A stretch of 64,000 nt of DNA from Ktedonobacter robiniae (lineage in GTDB: Bacteria > Chloroflexota > Ktedonobacteria > Ktedonobacterales > Ktedonobacteraceae): assembly GCF_016587375.1 (NCBI RefSeq), contig NZ_BNJG01000002.1, positions 186,001 to 250,000 on the forward strand, given 5' to 3'. Shown piece by piece: positions 17,330-26,065 of this stretch. The stretch's first letter is position 1. Each line of letters opens with the position of its first letter. The translations under genes and the position numbers were made by a program. The notes beneath the pieces are model-generated. The model was not told the origin of the DNA. It ran no database searches and was given only the letters and a program-made list of their open reading frames with translations.

Positions 17330-17509
17330 GCAGGCGCATGCCTGCCGTTGGGGAACCTCTCGCGCCGGGAGTGGCGAGGTTGGCGTCTCCCCACAATCAC
17401 CTCCTCAATCACGAACTCGGGCGATGCCTCTTCCTCCATTTTCCAGCTATGCTTTTCTCAGGCTGTGACGGCAAAACAGCAGAGACGATCTTATCAGGAG
17501 GCTAACGCG

Positions 17510-17728
17510 ATGCATGTTTCGATCCGGGTACGGGGGCACCTGGACCCATCCTGGCAAACGTTTCTGGAGGGATTACAGATTCTCCATGAACCTGATGGTA
17601 TCTCCTGGCTTTCTGGCACACTTCCCGATCAGCCAGCACTGCAAGGCGTTCTTGCGAAGATTGGTCGTTTGAGCTTACCGCTACTTGCGCTCGAAACAAG
17701 GGAAAGTTTAGACAATACGTCTCAATAG
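17510..17728 (+). CDS. Small conserved protein of unknown function
   Basis: 72 residues beginning MHVSIRVRGHLDPSWQTFLEGL with the pattern WLSGTLPDQPALQGVLAKIGRLSLPLLALE. The ATG at 17510 follows a GGAGG site (17497-17501, in TCAGGAGGC), which settles the start although the frame is open further up. Proteins of this shape recur as orphan genes in Chloroflexota and Actinobacteria; the beta-alpha-beta pattern suggests an ACT-like or ferredoxin-like fold. Function unknown. Stands between the LuxR regulator and a VOC protein on the same strand. Confidence 0.7.
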   Translation: MHVSIRVRGHLDPSWQTFLEGLQILHEPDGISWLSGTLPDQPALQGVLAKIGRLSLPLLALETRESLDNTSQ

Positions 17729-17799
17729 CATCCAGGTGCATCTGCTTGGCAGTGGAAGCAAGCAATCTCTGGGTGTAAGAAGATCAGAAAGGAAAAAAG

Positions 17800-18168
17800 A
17801 TGTCAGATCATCCAATTTGTCATATCGAAATTCCAGCTACCGATCCCGCAACTCTCAGCACCTTCTACACAGAGGTCTTTGATTGGCAGATTGAGGGCGT
17901 CGATCCAACTCGCAACGCTCATCTGTTCCACGTGCAGCGCGGTCCTGGGGGCGCTTTTGTTCAAGCGGGAGAAAACACAGGAATTCAGCCTGGTCACGTC
18001 TTAATCTATCTCTTTACCGAGGACATCGATGCTACCCTGGCGAAAGCGGAGGAGCTTGGAGCAACAACGCTGACGCCGAAAACCGAAGTCCCGTATGGGT
18101 GGACCGCAGTCTTTGCTGATCCAGCCGGCAATCGCATCGCTTTGTTTTCAACGCCAGGGCATTCTTAG
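17800..18168 (+). CDS. VOC-superfamily protein (glyoxalase/bleomycin-resistance fold)
   Basis: 122 residues forming one VOC half-module pair: HIEIPATDPATLSTFYTEVFDW opens the first beta-alpha-beta-beta-beta unit, and HVLIYLFTEDIDATLAKAEELGA...VPYGWTAVFADPAGNRIALF is the second. The first His and the distal Glu-type ligand position are partly kept. VOC proteins bind a metal and act as lyases, dioxygenases or drug-binding proteins; substrate unknown. The ATG follows GAAAGGAAAAAAG. Its 3' end overlaps the convergent membrane-protein gene by 21 bp. Confidence 0.85.
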   Translation: MSDHPICHIEIPATDPATLSTFYTEVFDWQIEGVDPTRNAHLFHVQRGPGGAFVQAGENTGIQPGHVLIYLFTEDIDATLAKAEELGATTLTPKTEVPYGWTAVFADPAGNRIALFSTPGHS

Positions 18169-18792
18169 GCCAGTCGAGGTGCATTCATGACCACAGAGAA
18201 TGATTCGGTGACACTTGGCTTTGATCTGATTTTCCCTGGCTTGCTGCCATTTGACGAGAGCTACACCCCCAAGGAAGAGGAACGGCGCGAACACCAACTG
18301 GACAACCAGTAGTGCAGGTGTGACTGTAAAGAGGAGTGTCCCCCCTCGGCTCTCATCGTTGGCCAGCAGAAGAAACTCCACCGGGATCCAAACCAACGTG
18401 AGCAGGAGCGATGTGCTGATGGCTCCCAACACAGACAGCAAAACTCGTGCCAACGTTGGACGAACGGCACGATCCACAACATGTCCCCAGAACAGGATGA
18501 TGCAGAGGGTCAAGGTGACAGCAGAGAGACAAAATGGCACGAACACGACAAGAAAATCCCTTGCCTGAACGGGAGTATCTCTGAATAAACGCAGCAGATT
18601 CACCAATTGTCCCCCAATGCCACCCACATAGGTATAGGGAAAAATGTGCGAGAAATTCATTGCCTCGATACTGAGTCTGCCATGAAGCGAATGAGGAGGG
18701 AAAAAGAATGCTGAAAACAAAACGAGAGCACCCATGAGCCAACGCCCCCGCCGAACGCGCTGTTGAGGAAAAGAGGAAGTGATATGAGCCAT
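18148..18792 (-). CDS. Multi-span membrane protein, unknown function
   Basis: About 214 residues from the Met at 18792 (the frame is open to 18849). Four likely membrane spans: around GRWLMGALVLFSAFFF, DFLVVFVPFCLSAVTLTLCIILFW, ARVLLSVLGAISTSLLLTLV and TPALLVVQLVFAPFLFLGGVALV. Between the first and second is a periplasmic loop with THIFPYTY-like aromatic residues. No transporter or enzyme motif was recognised. The C-terminal tail beyond the last span is basic. Convergent with the VOC gene and overlapping its end. Divergent from module B. Confidence 0.65.
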   Translation of the reverse strand: MAHITSSFPQQRVRRGRWLMGALVLFSAFFFPPHSLHGRLSIEAMNFSHIFPYTYVGGIGGQLVNLLRLFRDTPVQARDFLVVFVPFCLSAVTLTLCIILFWGHVVDRAVRPTLARVLLSVLGAISTSLLLTLVWIPVEFLLLANDESRGGTLLFTVTPALLVVQLVFAPFLFLGGVALVKWQQARENQIKAKCHRIILCGHECTSTGLRMPWR

Positions 18793-18978
18793 AAGACGCC
18801 TCCAAACGGTTTCAAGAACAACAAGCAAGTGAGGCAGAGTACTCGTCACTTGCCTTTATACTCTACCTGAATCGGTGAGGGAGGGTCATGGGTCATTTGT
18901 CCCCTTTTTCGCTTTCCTGGATGCTTCAGAAGAGCCAACTGGTAAATAAAGCGCGTATACTCTTTTCCAGGAGAATAG

Positions 18979-19409
18979 TCGCGTTTTGAGAAAGCGAGGG
19001 AAACATGTAACCGCAGCCTCTACCCATCCGTATTACAGGAGAACATGCGTTCTCATTCATGAGAGCCGCAGTGCATAAGAAGGGATAGCAAGAGTGGATG
19101 TTGAGTCCCTCCATCTATCCTGCTATCCTGGCGCTGCACGTGCAACAGATTGAGCCTGGCTCTCTGTCTGCACCTTACGAGAAGACAACACGTGTCCTAT
19201 GTCGACTGGTGCATGGTTCCCACCTTCTCTGGGAGGCAGGCGTCAGCACAACACAGGGCACAAAAGAGATCACGGAGCCCCTCTTCACCGTCTTCTCCCT
19301 GCTCTGCAGAGGCAATCCTGTGCAGGCAGACGGCTTCGCAATTACTGAACGCAACGACAGGCCTTGTAGGTCAACCACGTCATTTCACGCGAAGAAGAGT
19401 GTACCCGCG
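18979..19409 (+). promoter_or_regulatory. Conserved leader of recombinase module B
   Basis: Near-identical counterpart of 1091-1530, including the palindrome GAGAAC-ATGC-GTTCTC (19039-19054) and the adjoining CTCATTCATGAG dyad. Similarity between the two loci starts here and not before, so it is the left edge of module B. In this copy a frame from an ATG at 19098 runs unbroken into the recombinase, which would add about 104 residues. The A copy has a TAG at the matching point and the base changes between the copies are not clearly biased to silent ones, so the extension is left uncalled. Confidence 0.5.
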
Positions 19410-20294
19410 ATGGGGAAACGACCAGGGCTCCTTTATGAAGCGCAACAGAGGCTGGACAGTTTGATGGCGCTGGGACAGAGCCGCGCGCACGCCAAAGCCC
19501 AGGCTCGCGTCCTGGGAACCTATCACTGGCCGTTTTCTGATGGAAAGATTCACGCCTATACTACACGGACAACGTACCAGAACATCGTGATGCGCTTTTT
19601 ATGCTGGTGCCGCGCAACGCATGGGACAAAACGCCTGCACGAGATCGACCAACGTGCGGATGCACTCGTCTCTGCCTACTTGCAACTGCATGTGCAAGAG
19701 GGCTATAGTCCCTGGACACTTGCAACCACGCGCAGCGCCTTGCGCCTCTTCTTTGGCTCTCCGACTCTTGCCAGCGAGGTGCCATTACCGGCACGGCATC
19801 GAGAGGCCATTCGTCGCTCCCGTACCCCTTCTTCGCACCAGAAACGGCCTCGCTACATGTCTCCAGAAGCCTGGCAGGATCTGCTTGCCTTTCTTGGCGC
19901 AACCGGCTTACGGCGGCATGAAGCGCGAGCGCTGCGGGTTGGACAGATCGAGAGGCTGCCAGATGGACAGGTGATGCTCGCCCACGTCCACGGTAAAGGG
20001 GGCAAAATACGCCAGGTTCCTGTCCTTCCAGGGCAAGAGACAACCGTACTCCGCCTGGTAGAGGGTCGACGGGGCGAGGAGAAAGTCTTTCCTCGCCTCC
20101 CCAAGCACCTCGATATCCATGCCTATCGTCGAGCGTATGCCCAGGCACTCTATCAATCCCTTTCTGGTCGTCCTCTGCCCCTGCCACAGGGGCGACTGCC
20201 CCGTGGCATCCTTGATGAGGAAGCCGTCCTGATCGTGTCACGCGCGCTGGGGCATAACCGTCGAGACGTGGTTTTGACCTCCTACCTGCGCTAA
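19410..20294 (+). CDS. Tyrosine recombinase/integrase (module B)
   Basis: 294 residues, paralogue of the recombinase at 1531 and the same length. The first half is almost identical at base level and the second half differs at scattered sites. All catalytic residues are kept: Arg in TGLRRHEARAL, Lys in HGKGGK, H-x-x-R in DIHAYRR, His in ALGHN and Tyr in TSYLR. Translation could begin upstream at 19098 (see leader). Followed at once by its own terminator and then the hypothetical gene, so this copy shows the layout before the IS5-type insertion in copy A. Expected to act on sites near the module edges; those sites were not identified. Confidence 0.88.
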   Translation: MGKRPGLLYEAQQRLDSLMALGQSRAHAKAQARVLGTYHWPFSDGKIHAYTTRTTYQNIVMRFLCWCRATHGTKRLHEIDQRADALVSAYLQLHVQEGYSPWTLATTRSALRLFFGSPTLASEVPLPARHREAIRRSRTPSSHQKRPRYMSPEAWQDLLAFLGATGLRRHEARALRVGQIERLPDGQVMLAHVHGKGGKIRQVPVLPGQETTVLRLVEGRRGEEKVFPRLPKHLDIHAYRRAYAQALYQSLSGRPLPLPQGRLPRGILDEEAVLIVSRALGHNRRDVVLTSYLR

Positions 20295-20355
20295 GTAGAC
20301 ACCATTCCCCAGGAACACTGCTGTTCCTGTGCATATAGATTCTTTCTTCGTACGT

Positions 20356-20400
20356 ACTGGCTCATCTGCCTGCACTGACAGGCAGGTGAGCCAGTTTTTT
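20356..20400 (+). terminator. Terminator after recombinase B
   Basis: 17-bp stem (20356-20372 with 20379-20395, one G.T pair), loop CACTGA, then a run of Ts. Separates the recombinase from the other module genes, which are therefore probably expressed independently. Confidence 0.8.
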
Positions 20401-20428
20401 CATGTCTTTTATGAAAGGAACATCCCCT

Positions 20429-21205
20429 ATGCGTCGAGAAGATACCCGCTATCGCTTTCTACTCAAAGAACTAGAGGCCTTCACCAGCCTCTACAAAACG
20501 ACGGCCCGGGATTGGTTCGTGGAATTTACCAGCGATCCATCTCACGTGACCGACCAGGAACACGGGTACCGACACGTCTTTCCCGGGCAGGTCCTCGCCT
20601 GTATCGAGGGCTTTGACACGCCCAAACGGCTCTTTCAACCCTTTGGTCCGCTCCCTCAACCCACGCGCATCTTTCTGCCCTATCACGATAAGGTCCTGAC
20701 GCCGTTCAATGATGGGATGGAACAGCGCCTTGCCGAATGGTGGCAGCATGAGTGGCGACGCCAGCATCTTGACTTTGTCCACATTCCACCAGCGTCACCG
20801 ACACGTCCCAGGTCACTCACCCCCACTGGATTTCGTACCTGGCACTATACCGATCAGTTCCTGATCAGGATAGAAGGCGGGATGAGAACACGCCAATGCC
20901 AGGTGAGCACATATTATACAAGCTACGTTATCTGGCGCTTTCCACTCCCTCCCACACCCTTACATCTGCTCCCTCAACTCCTGCTTCCACGACTCCATCG
21001 GCTGGCCGCCCTTACTGACTGGCGAGAGGTCGAACACCTTCCCCCGCCAGTCAGTCGCGCACTGAGCAGACGTACGGCACAACTCATCGCCTTCTATATC
21101 ACGCGTCCTCTTCAGGTGACTCCGTTTCCATTGCCCTCGCACACATCGCCCTGCCAGGACATCCCACAACAACAGACCATGCAGAGAGCTACTGTCCATG
21201 ACTAG
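20429..21205 (+). CDS. Module protein of unknown function, copy B
   Basis: 258 residues, paralogue of the protein at 6106 with about two thirds identical residues over the shared region. The start (MRREDTRYRFLLKELEAF) follows GAAAGGAAC. Conserved blocks are as in copy A, including FVEFTSDPSHVTDQE and LPPTPLHLLPQLLLPRLHRLAALTDWREVEHL. This copy shows the natural C-terminus (ending QRATVHD) that the inverted-repeat element removed from copy A. No known domain is recognised. The retention of long conserved blocks while silent sites vary suggests that the protein is or was functional. Confidence 0.68.
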   Translation: MRREDTRYRFLLKELEAFTSLYKTTARDWFVEFTSDPSHVTDQEHGYRHVFPGQVLACIEGFDTPKRLFQPFGPLPQPTRIFLPYHDKVLTPFNDGMEQRLAEWWQHEWRRQHLDFVHIPPASPTRPRSLTPTGFRTWHYTDQFLIRIEGGMRTRQCQVSTYYTSYVIWRFPLPPTPLHLLPQLLLPRLHRLAALTDWREVEHLPPPVSRALSRRTAQLIAFYITRPLQVTPFPLPSHTSPCQDIPQQQTMQRATVHD

Positions 21206-21300
21206 CCCTTCCCTTCCCCATTGCCGCAGCCCTCCATCGCGCCTCTCACACAATCAACGTCTCACCAACAACGCATGTAGAGAAAGGACATCATACCGTT

Positions 21301-22011
21301 ATGTCTGAGACCCACAATGACACACATACATCTCTTGACGCCGACCACAAGGCCCACGACGAGGACCAGCCCTACCGGTACCTCCCACTGGGTGGGCGCA
21401 TCCTTGATCGCGAACACATGATCACCCTCATCGACCACCGCTCCCGCCTGCTTGCACCAGGGATCGAGATCGTGTTCGCAAGCGAACGGCTGGCCCCGCT
21501 TTTGATTCAAAACCAAGCCGACCAGGAGGTCCTGCTCAACTGGTATCTCCACACGCGCCCCTCGATCCCTCGACCGTTTCTCCAGCTCGGCACCCACCTA
21601 CTCTCACGCGCACACATCTGCGAACTGCTGGAAAGTGCCATTGAGGGCGACACTACCCTCCTCCTGCGCTATATCTCACTACCAGACCCACTCATGGGAG
21701 ATGCCGCAACCTCTTCCATCCAAACGCTGGAATTGCGAGGACAGACCGCCGATGCGGTTCGCCACTGGCTCGCGGCGCAGACAGAGGTCATTGTGCCGCT
21801 GGAGCCGGTTGCCAGCCTGCCTTCCACGACCTTGGGGTTCATGCAGGAATCTCCCTCTTGTCCCCATTGTGAAAGCTGGCTCACACCCCATGTGGATCAG
21901 CAAACACAGCGCACCCTGGCCCTGGTCTGCCCGCTCTGTCAGTACACTGACGGCCCCTTTACCCGAAACGAGGTTCGCACTCCTTCAACCAACGCACCGA
22001 AGAAAGGATAA
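21301..22011 (+). CDS. Module zinc-ribbon protein, copy B
   Basis: 236 residues starting MSETHNDTHTSLD after an AAAGGA site. The core (YRYLPLGGRILDREHMITLIDHRSRLLAPGIEIVF) is strongly conserved with copy A. A C-terminal zinc ribbon is formed by CPHC (about residue 189) and CPLC (about 214) followed by YTDGPF. Function unknown; the ribbon suggests nucleic-acid or protein binding. It ends 10 bp before the ArsR-type gene, so the two form an operon. This copy has the intact 5' end that is frameshifted in copy A. Confidence 0.7.
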   Translation: MSETHNDTHTSLDADHKAHDEDQPYRYLPLGGRILDREHMITLIDHRSRLLAPGIEIVFASERLAPLLIQNQADQEVLLNWYLHTRPSIPRPFLQLGTHLLSRAHICELLESAIEGDTTLLLRYISLPDPLMGDAATSSIQTLELRGQTADAVRHWLAAQTEVIVPLEPVASLPSTTLGFMQESPSCPHCESWLTPHVDQQTQRTLALVCPLCQYTDGPFTRNEVRTPSTNAPKKG

Positions 22012-22020
22012 ACATATCTC

Positions 22021-22434
22021 ATGAACACACAGCAGCAACAACGTTCCCTGCATCTCTCGCTCATGCCTTCCGTCGCGGAGACAGCCTCAGAGTCGAGTGG
22101 GAACACAGACTGGCGAGAAGCAGGATTGGAAGAGGATGCAGGCCTCGTGCTCCTGCTTGAGGCCCTCGCGAGCCCCATCCGGTTTCGTTTGCTCCGTTTG
22201 CTCGCCCAGGAAGGAGGAAATCTCTGTGTCCGGGAGCTGGTCGAACGGATCCCACGCAGCCAGCCCGTCGTCTCGCACCATTTGCGGCTCTTACTGTTTG
22301 CTAAGCTGATTGGAGTAAAACAACAGGGAACGCATAACTACTACTACATCTTGCCCGACAAGCTCAAAGAGATACGCGATGCCCTTGCCTCCGTTGAGCA
22401 CCTGCTTCAGCAGAGGCGTGAGGAGCAGCTTTAA
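22021..22434 (+). CDS. ArsR-type winged-helix regulator, module B
   Basis: 137 residues. The HTH_ArsR domain (about 35-115) has VLLLEALASPIRFRLLRLL, ELVERIPRSQPVVSHHLRLL as recognition helix, and a wing with KQQGTHNYYYILPDKLKEI. The C-terminal helix SVEHLLQQRREEQL is suited to dimerization. No ArsR-type metal-binding Cys pair is present, so a metal ligand is unlikely. This is the intact form of the gene broken by the TnpB element in module A. Being next to a zinc-ribbon protein and downstream of a recombinase, it may regulate the module itself. Confidence 0.85.
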   Translation: MNTQQQQRSLHLSLMPSVAETASESSGNTDWREAGLEEDAGLVLLLEALASPIRFRLLRLLAQEGGNLCVRELVERIPRSQPVVSHHLRLLLFAKLIGVKQQGTHNYYYILPDKLKEIRDALASVEHLLQQRREEQL

Positions 22435-22581
22435 ACAAAAAGAACCTCTTCAGGATTGGATCTGCAATATCACCCCTGAAGAGGCACCACGAAGAGGGAG
22501 CGCATTCCACTCACGCTCTCTCTCCTCTGAGCATACCTCACGATCTCTCAGGCATGCAACATGTTCCCATTGTTTTCTGAT

Positions 22582-22620
22582 GACGACAGCTTTCTCCATA
22601 CATAGTGGGAGGCTGTCGTC
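22582..22620 (+). terminator. Hairpin between ArsR and DnaQ-like genes
   Basis: 9-bp stem GACGACAGC / GCTGTCGTC with an imperfect inner part, followed by CTTTG. Counterpart of the stronger terminator at 11284 in module A. Confidence 0.5.
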
Positions 22621-22642
22621 CTTTGTCTGAAAGGACATACAT

Positions 22643-23407
22643 ATGACGCATATCATCAACCCATTCCCCTTTAATTACCAGCAGGCCATCGAGCAAGCAC
22701 GAGCCCTCCTGGAAGAAGAGCAGCAGGCAAGCCTCATGCCCTCGGGCCTCTCTCGCAAAGCGCGAGCCCAGAGACGCGAACGGCTCGGGCAACTGCTCAT
22801 GCAGATCCAGATCCGCATGCAGCAGGAGATTGGGCAATTGCGTTACGCCCTGCACACCCTCCCACCACTGCCACCGCTCCAGGAAATCCGGTGGGCACAG
22901 GAGATACTGGCACGCCCCGATCTGGCCATTTTCCACCTGACCACCGCCGGGCTCGCACACGACGCTGAAATCATCGCGGTCACCCTGGTTGATCGAACAG
23001 GTCTGCCCATCGAGCATCTCTTGGTTCGCCCAACAGACCCTGTCTCCTTTGCACGCGGGGAGACCTATGGACTGAGCGCAGAGCGGCTGGCGTCGGCGCC
23101 CTCTTTCCCTGAGGTGTGGGATCAGCTTGTCCAGGCCTGCCAGGATCGCTTCTTGGTTAGTTTCCAGCGCGACTATAACCTGGCACGACTCGAAGAGGCT
23201 GCCACACGGTTGCACTTTCCACCCCTCAGCGTCCAGATGGAGGATCTGCGCACCCACACCCGGGCCTACTTCGGGGAACTGAGTCTGCGGCTCTCAGATC
23301 TCTGCGAACGTTGTGGGATTACCCTTCCACCCACGCCTGATCCCCTCCAATGTGCCCAGGCTTTCCATGCTGTGCTCTGCGCCATGGCCCGCGCCGGAGA
23401 GGACTAA
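22643..23407 (+). CDS. DnaQ-like exonuclease-fold protein without catalytic residues
   Basis: 254 residues. After a helical N-terminus (LLEEEQQASLMPSGLSRKARAQRRERLG, about 20-65) comes a DEDDh-exonuclease-like domain: the Exo I strand reads LAIFHLTTAGLAHDAEIIAV where active enzymes have FDLETTGL, so both acidic ligands are replaced (His and Thr). The YGLSAERLASAPSFPEVWDQL and FLVSFQRDYNLARLEEAATRL segments match the middle of the fold, and the final H-x4-D motif is not intact. It probably binds nucleic acid or protein without cutting. Module A lacks this gene entirely: there the TPR-like gene follows the ArsR terminator. Start ATG after TGAAAGGAC. Confidence 0.65.
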   Translation: MTHIINPFPFNYQQAIEQARALLEEEQQASLMPSGLSRKARAQRRERLGQLLMQIQIRMQQEIGQLRYALHTLPPLPPLQEIRWAQEILARPDLAIFHLTTAGLAHDAEIIAVTLVDRTGLPIEHLLVRPTDPVSFARGETYGLSAERLASAPSFPEVWDQLVQACQDRFLVSFQRDYNLARLEEAATRLHFPPLSVQMEDLRTHTRAYFGELSLRLSDLCERCGITLPPTPDPLQCAQAFHAVLCAMARAGED

Positions 23408-23520
23408 CCGTTGGCCACACAACACAAGCCATGCCAGGGAGAGGGCGACAATGCGGCCCTCTTTCTCTGATACCTCACCATCAGACCATGCTCTCAGTTT
23501 TGAAAGGAGTAAGTTCCATC

Positions 23521-24458
23521 ATGTCCACCATATCAGCACCAACGCTCGCATCAGAGATCGGGTACGCCTTGCACCAGATCCTCATCCTGCATCCAACCCA
23601 TCCGCTCATAGAGGTATGCTCCTGCGTGAACGACGACGGCACCATTGAGCGCTCACGACTTACAAAGCACGTGAGCATCTGGTCCTCACAATTGAGGCGT
23701 CCTCAAGCCAACCCACGCGTGCTCTTCTTTCAACACAACAAGCACACACAACACCTGCTACTGCAACGTGGGACTGCCTATGCCCTGCTTGGAAACCCTG
23801 AGCAGGCACGGCAGGATCTGCATGCACTCCTGCAACGCACGAACGGCTCACGAACGGCTGTAGAGGGGGAGCAACGAGGCAACTGGAAGGGCTCGCCTGT
23901 CTGGTGCTCGCCGTCCTCGCCACAGCACAGGAACGCTACCCAGATGCGCTCCCACTCTGGAAACAGGCCCAGGCCTGGCTCCAACCACAGGAGTATGACC
24001 TGTTAGCGTGGACCTGGTACGACGCAAAGGTCCTCATTCAGCTCCGACATCTGCACAAGGCCCACAAGGCGCTTTCAAACATCCTCTCGCCAGTCAGCCC
24101 TGATCCACGCCTGCCACGACAAGAGGAACATGCGGAGGCCCATGCCGAGCTCTATGCCCAGCGTGGCGGGGTCTGTTCCCTCTTGCACTCCCATCAGGAG
24201 GCCATCAGGGACCTCAACGCTGCGATTAGGTTCCATCCCACGTGTGCGCGTTTCTTTCACATTCGTGGGTTGCTCCATGCCAAACAACAGCACTGGCAGA
24301 CGGCCTATCATGACCTCTGGCGTGCCTTGCACGAGATGCCAGAAGACCAGGCACTGGCCGATTGCCTCTTCGTCGTGATGCAACGCCTGGGTACTCAGCT
24401 TGCAGTGTCTACGACCACACCTACCATGCGAACGAAAGGAGGGATGAGGCGTGCATAA
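23521..24458 (+). pseudogene. TPR-like module protein, copy B (frameshifted)
   Basis: Matches the 304-residue protein at 11346 along its whole length but in two frames. The first part (MSTISAPTLASEIGYALHQIL to DLHALLQ and a little beyond) and the second part (LVLAVLATAQERYPDALPLWKQAQAWL to the end) are joined near 23872, where a GGGGG run lies. One base gained or lost there breaks the gene, or the assembly is wrong at the run. The second part keeps the clear TPR (AQRGGVCSLLHSHQEAIRDLNAAI). The stop codon overlaps the GTG of the HExxH gene, as in module A. Confidence 0.75.
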
Positions 24459-25497
24459 CCGCCCACCGTCCACGTTCACTCGTCAGCTTCAGGAGCTGCG
24501 TGCGTCACTGTCACCAGAGGCACCCGATCCCTTGATCGATCCGCCTCCTGACGCGTTCCTCCACCTGTGGGAGTGTGCCAAAGATGCGAGGATAGAGATA
24601 CGTAACCTTCTGGTCGTTCGCCAACCGCTGGATTTCCGCGCTGCAGGAGCCTATTCTGTTGAAGATCATGACATCTGGGTTTGGTATGCCCCTGACGCAC
24701 CAGAGGAGCAGGCCCTGCGAACCCTGTTACATGAACTGGCTCACGCCCAGTGCCCTCCTACACTGCCCTATGCGTCCTTCAAGGAGGAGTGGGAGGAAGA
24801 GCGGGCAACCTGGAAACGCGCCATTGTCCTGGCGCGTGCGTGGAGGATGGAGCATCTCTTCTCGGAAGAGATCATTGCAACGCTCCTGGAAGAAGTGGAA
24901 GCCTGTTTGCAGCAACGCCTCGCCGCCTCTGCCATTCTTGGGAGTAGCGATATGGCGCTGACAGAGCGTACCCTCAAGCAACTCTGGTGTGAGGCCAATG
25001 CACGGGGATGGACGAGTGAGTTGCTCCATAACATGCTCACAGGGGCCAACGCTGATCCCGGGTTGCTCATGGAGGTGCTTACCTTTGATCGCTGCGTGCT
25101 GCATGCCTGCTGGGAAATCGTGCATGAGCTCGAGGATGATCCTGACCCTGACATGCTCTTTGGCCCCCTCTCTCGCCTGGGAGAAGGCACACGCTTGGCG
25201 AGCGCGGTAGTCCTGCTCCAGCGGACCCTCGCCTCCTGTGCTCGTCAGGAAGAGGCGCTGCACACCCGTCTCGCCGCACATTCCTGGCAGGTAGTGACGT
25301 TGGGCAGCATGTCCTATGAGCGAAGTCGCCAGGTGATCCAGGATGAGGCCTCGCTCCAGGAGGCTCAGGCGATCCTCACCGGGTTCTTTGGAGGAGAGGC
25401 TGCGCAACGTTATTGTCAGCGTATAACGGGAACACCTCATATGAACCAGTCATTAGAGACTGCTGACAACGAACACGTAGCGGGTCCTCTCTTCTGA
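24451..25497 (+). CDS. HExxH putative zinc metallopeptidase, copy B
   Basis: 348 residues beginning at a GTG that overlaps the end of the TPR-like gene. Paralogue of the protein at 12253 over about 310 residues: PEAPDPLIDPPPDAFLHLWECAKDA, then H94-E95-L-A-H98 in LRTLLHELAHAQCPP, then EEWEEERATWKRA. The last 35 residues are unrelated to copy A, which continues for another 130; so one of the two has a replaced C-terminus. The catalytic motif is unchanged, which argues for function. Closed by the very strong hairpin at 25526. Confidence 0.65.
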   Translation: MHNRPPSTFTRQLQELRASLSPEAPDPLIDPPPDAFLHLWECAKDARIEIRNLLVVRQPLDFRAAGAYSVEDHDIWVWYAPDAPEEQALRTLLHELAHAQCPPTLPYASFKEEWEEERATWKRAIVLARAWRMEHLFSEEIIATLLEEVEACLQQRLAASAILGSSDMALTERTLKQLWCEANARGWTSELLHNMLTGANADPGLLMEVLTFDRCVLHACWEIVHELEDDPDPDMLFGPLSRLGEGTRLASAVVLLQRTLASCARQEEALHTRLAAHSWQVVTLGSMSYERSRQVIQDEASLQEAQAILTGFFGGEAAQRYCQRITGTPHMNQSLETADNEHVAGPLF

Positions 25498-25525
25498 GGA
25501 GAGATAAGCGTTTCTATCTAAAGGC

Positions 25526-25597
25526 AAAGAATGCGGCCATGCCTCCAGGGATAGCCTCCTGAGGCTATCCCTGGAGGCATGGCCGCATTCTTTTTTT
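25526..25597 (+). terminator. Very long terminator at the end of module B
   Basis: 33-bp perfect inverted repeat (25526-25558 with 25561-25593) with a 2-nt centre, followed by T7. Far longer than a usual terminator; it may also be a fold-back element. Marks the right edge of module B. Confidence 0.75.
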
Positions 25598-26065
25598 GCA
25601 CAGATGTATTCTATAAATAGTAGAATACCAAATTTTGGTAAAATTGCCCCCGAAGAGTTGGGAGTCAAAGGATTGCTTTCGTCCATGCACATGTTCATTA
25701 TTCCAACCGCCATTCTCTGCTGCCCACCGCGTGTCTACCTCTCAACGCATACGAGGGGGAAAGCAGAGCGAAGCTCATAGTTCGCGTATGGAAGTGTTGT
25801 AAAACTGGGGAGAAGCAAACAAAGGGGGATAAAATGAGTGGACACTATTACAATGCAAAAGAGATAATGGCAATGCTTGACATACCTACCACGCCCCTGT
25901 ATCGAAAAGTAACAAAAACACCCAGAGTATAATTGGCCCCTGGGTGCTGTTATTTGTATGATCACCAGAGATCAAGAAGCAGTAGTAGTTTATGGAAAAC
26001 GGTATTTCGTTGCTTTTCACCTTCTAGAGTAAACCTCTATCTTTGCATATTTTGGCTGAGCCGCA
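25598..26065. other. Gene-free stretch
   Basis: AT-richer DNA without a convincing gene. The open frames have no ribosome site or recognisable domain. It may include the outer end of the IS701/IS4-like element that follows, but I could not define that end. Confidence 0.4.
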
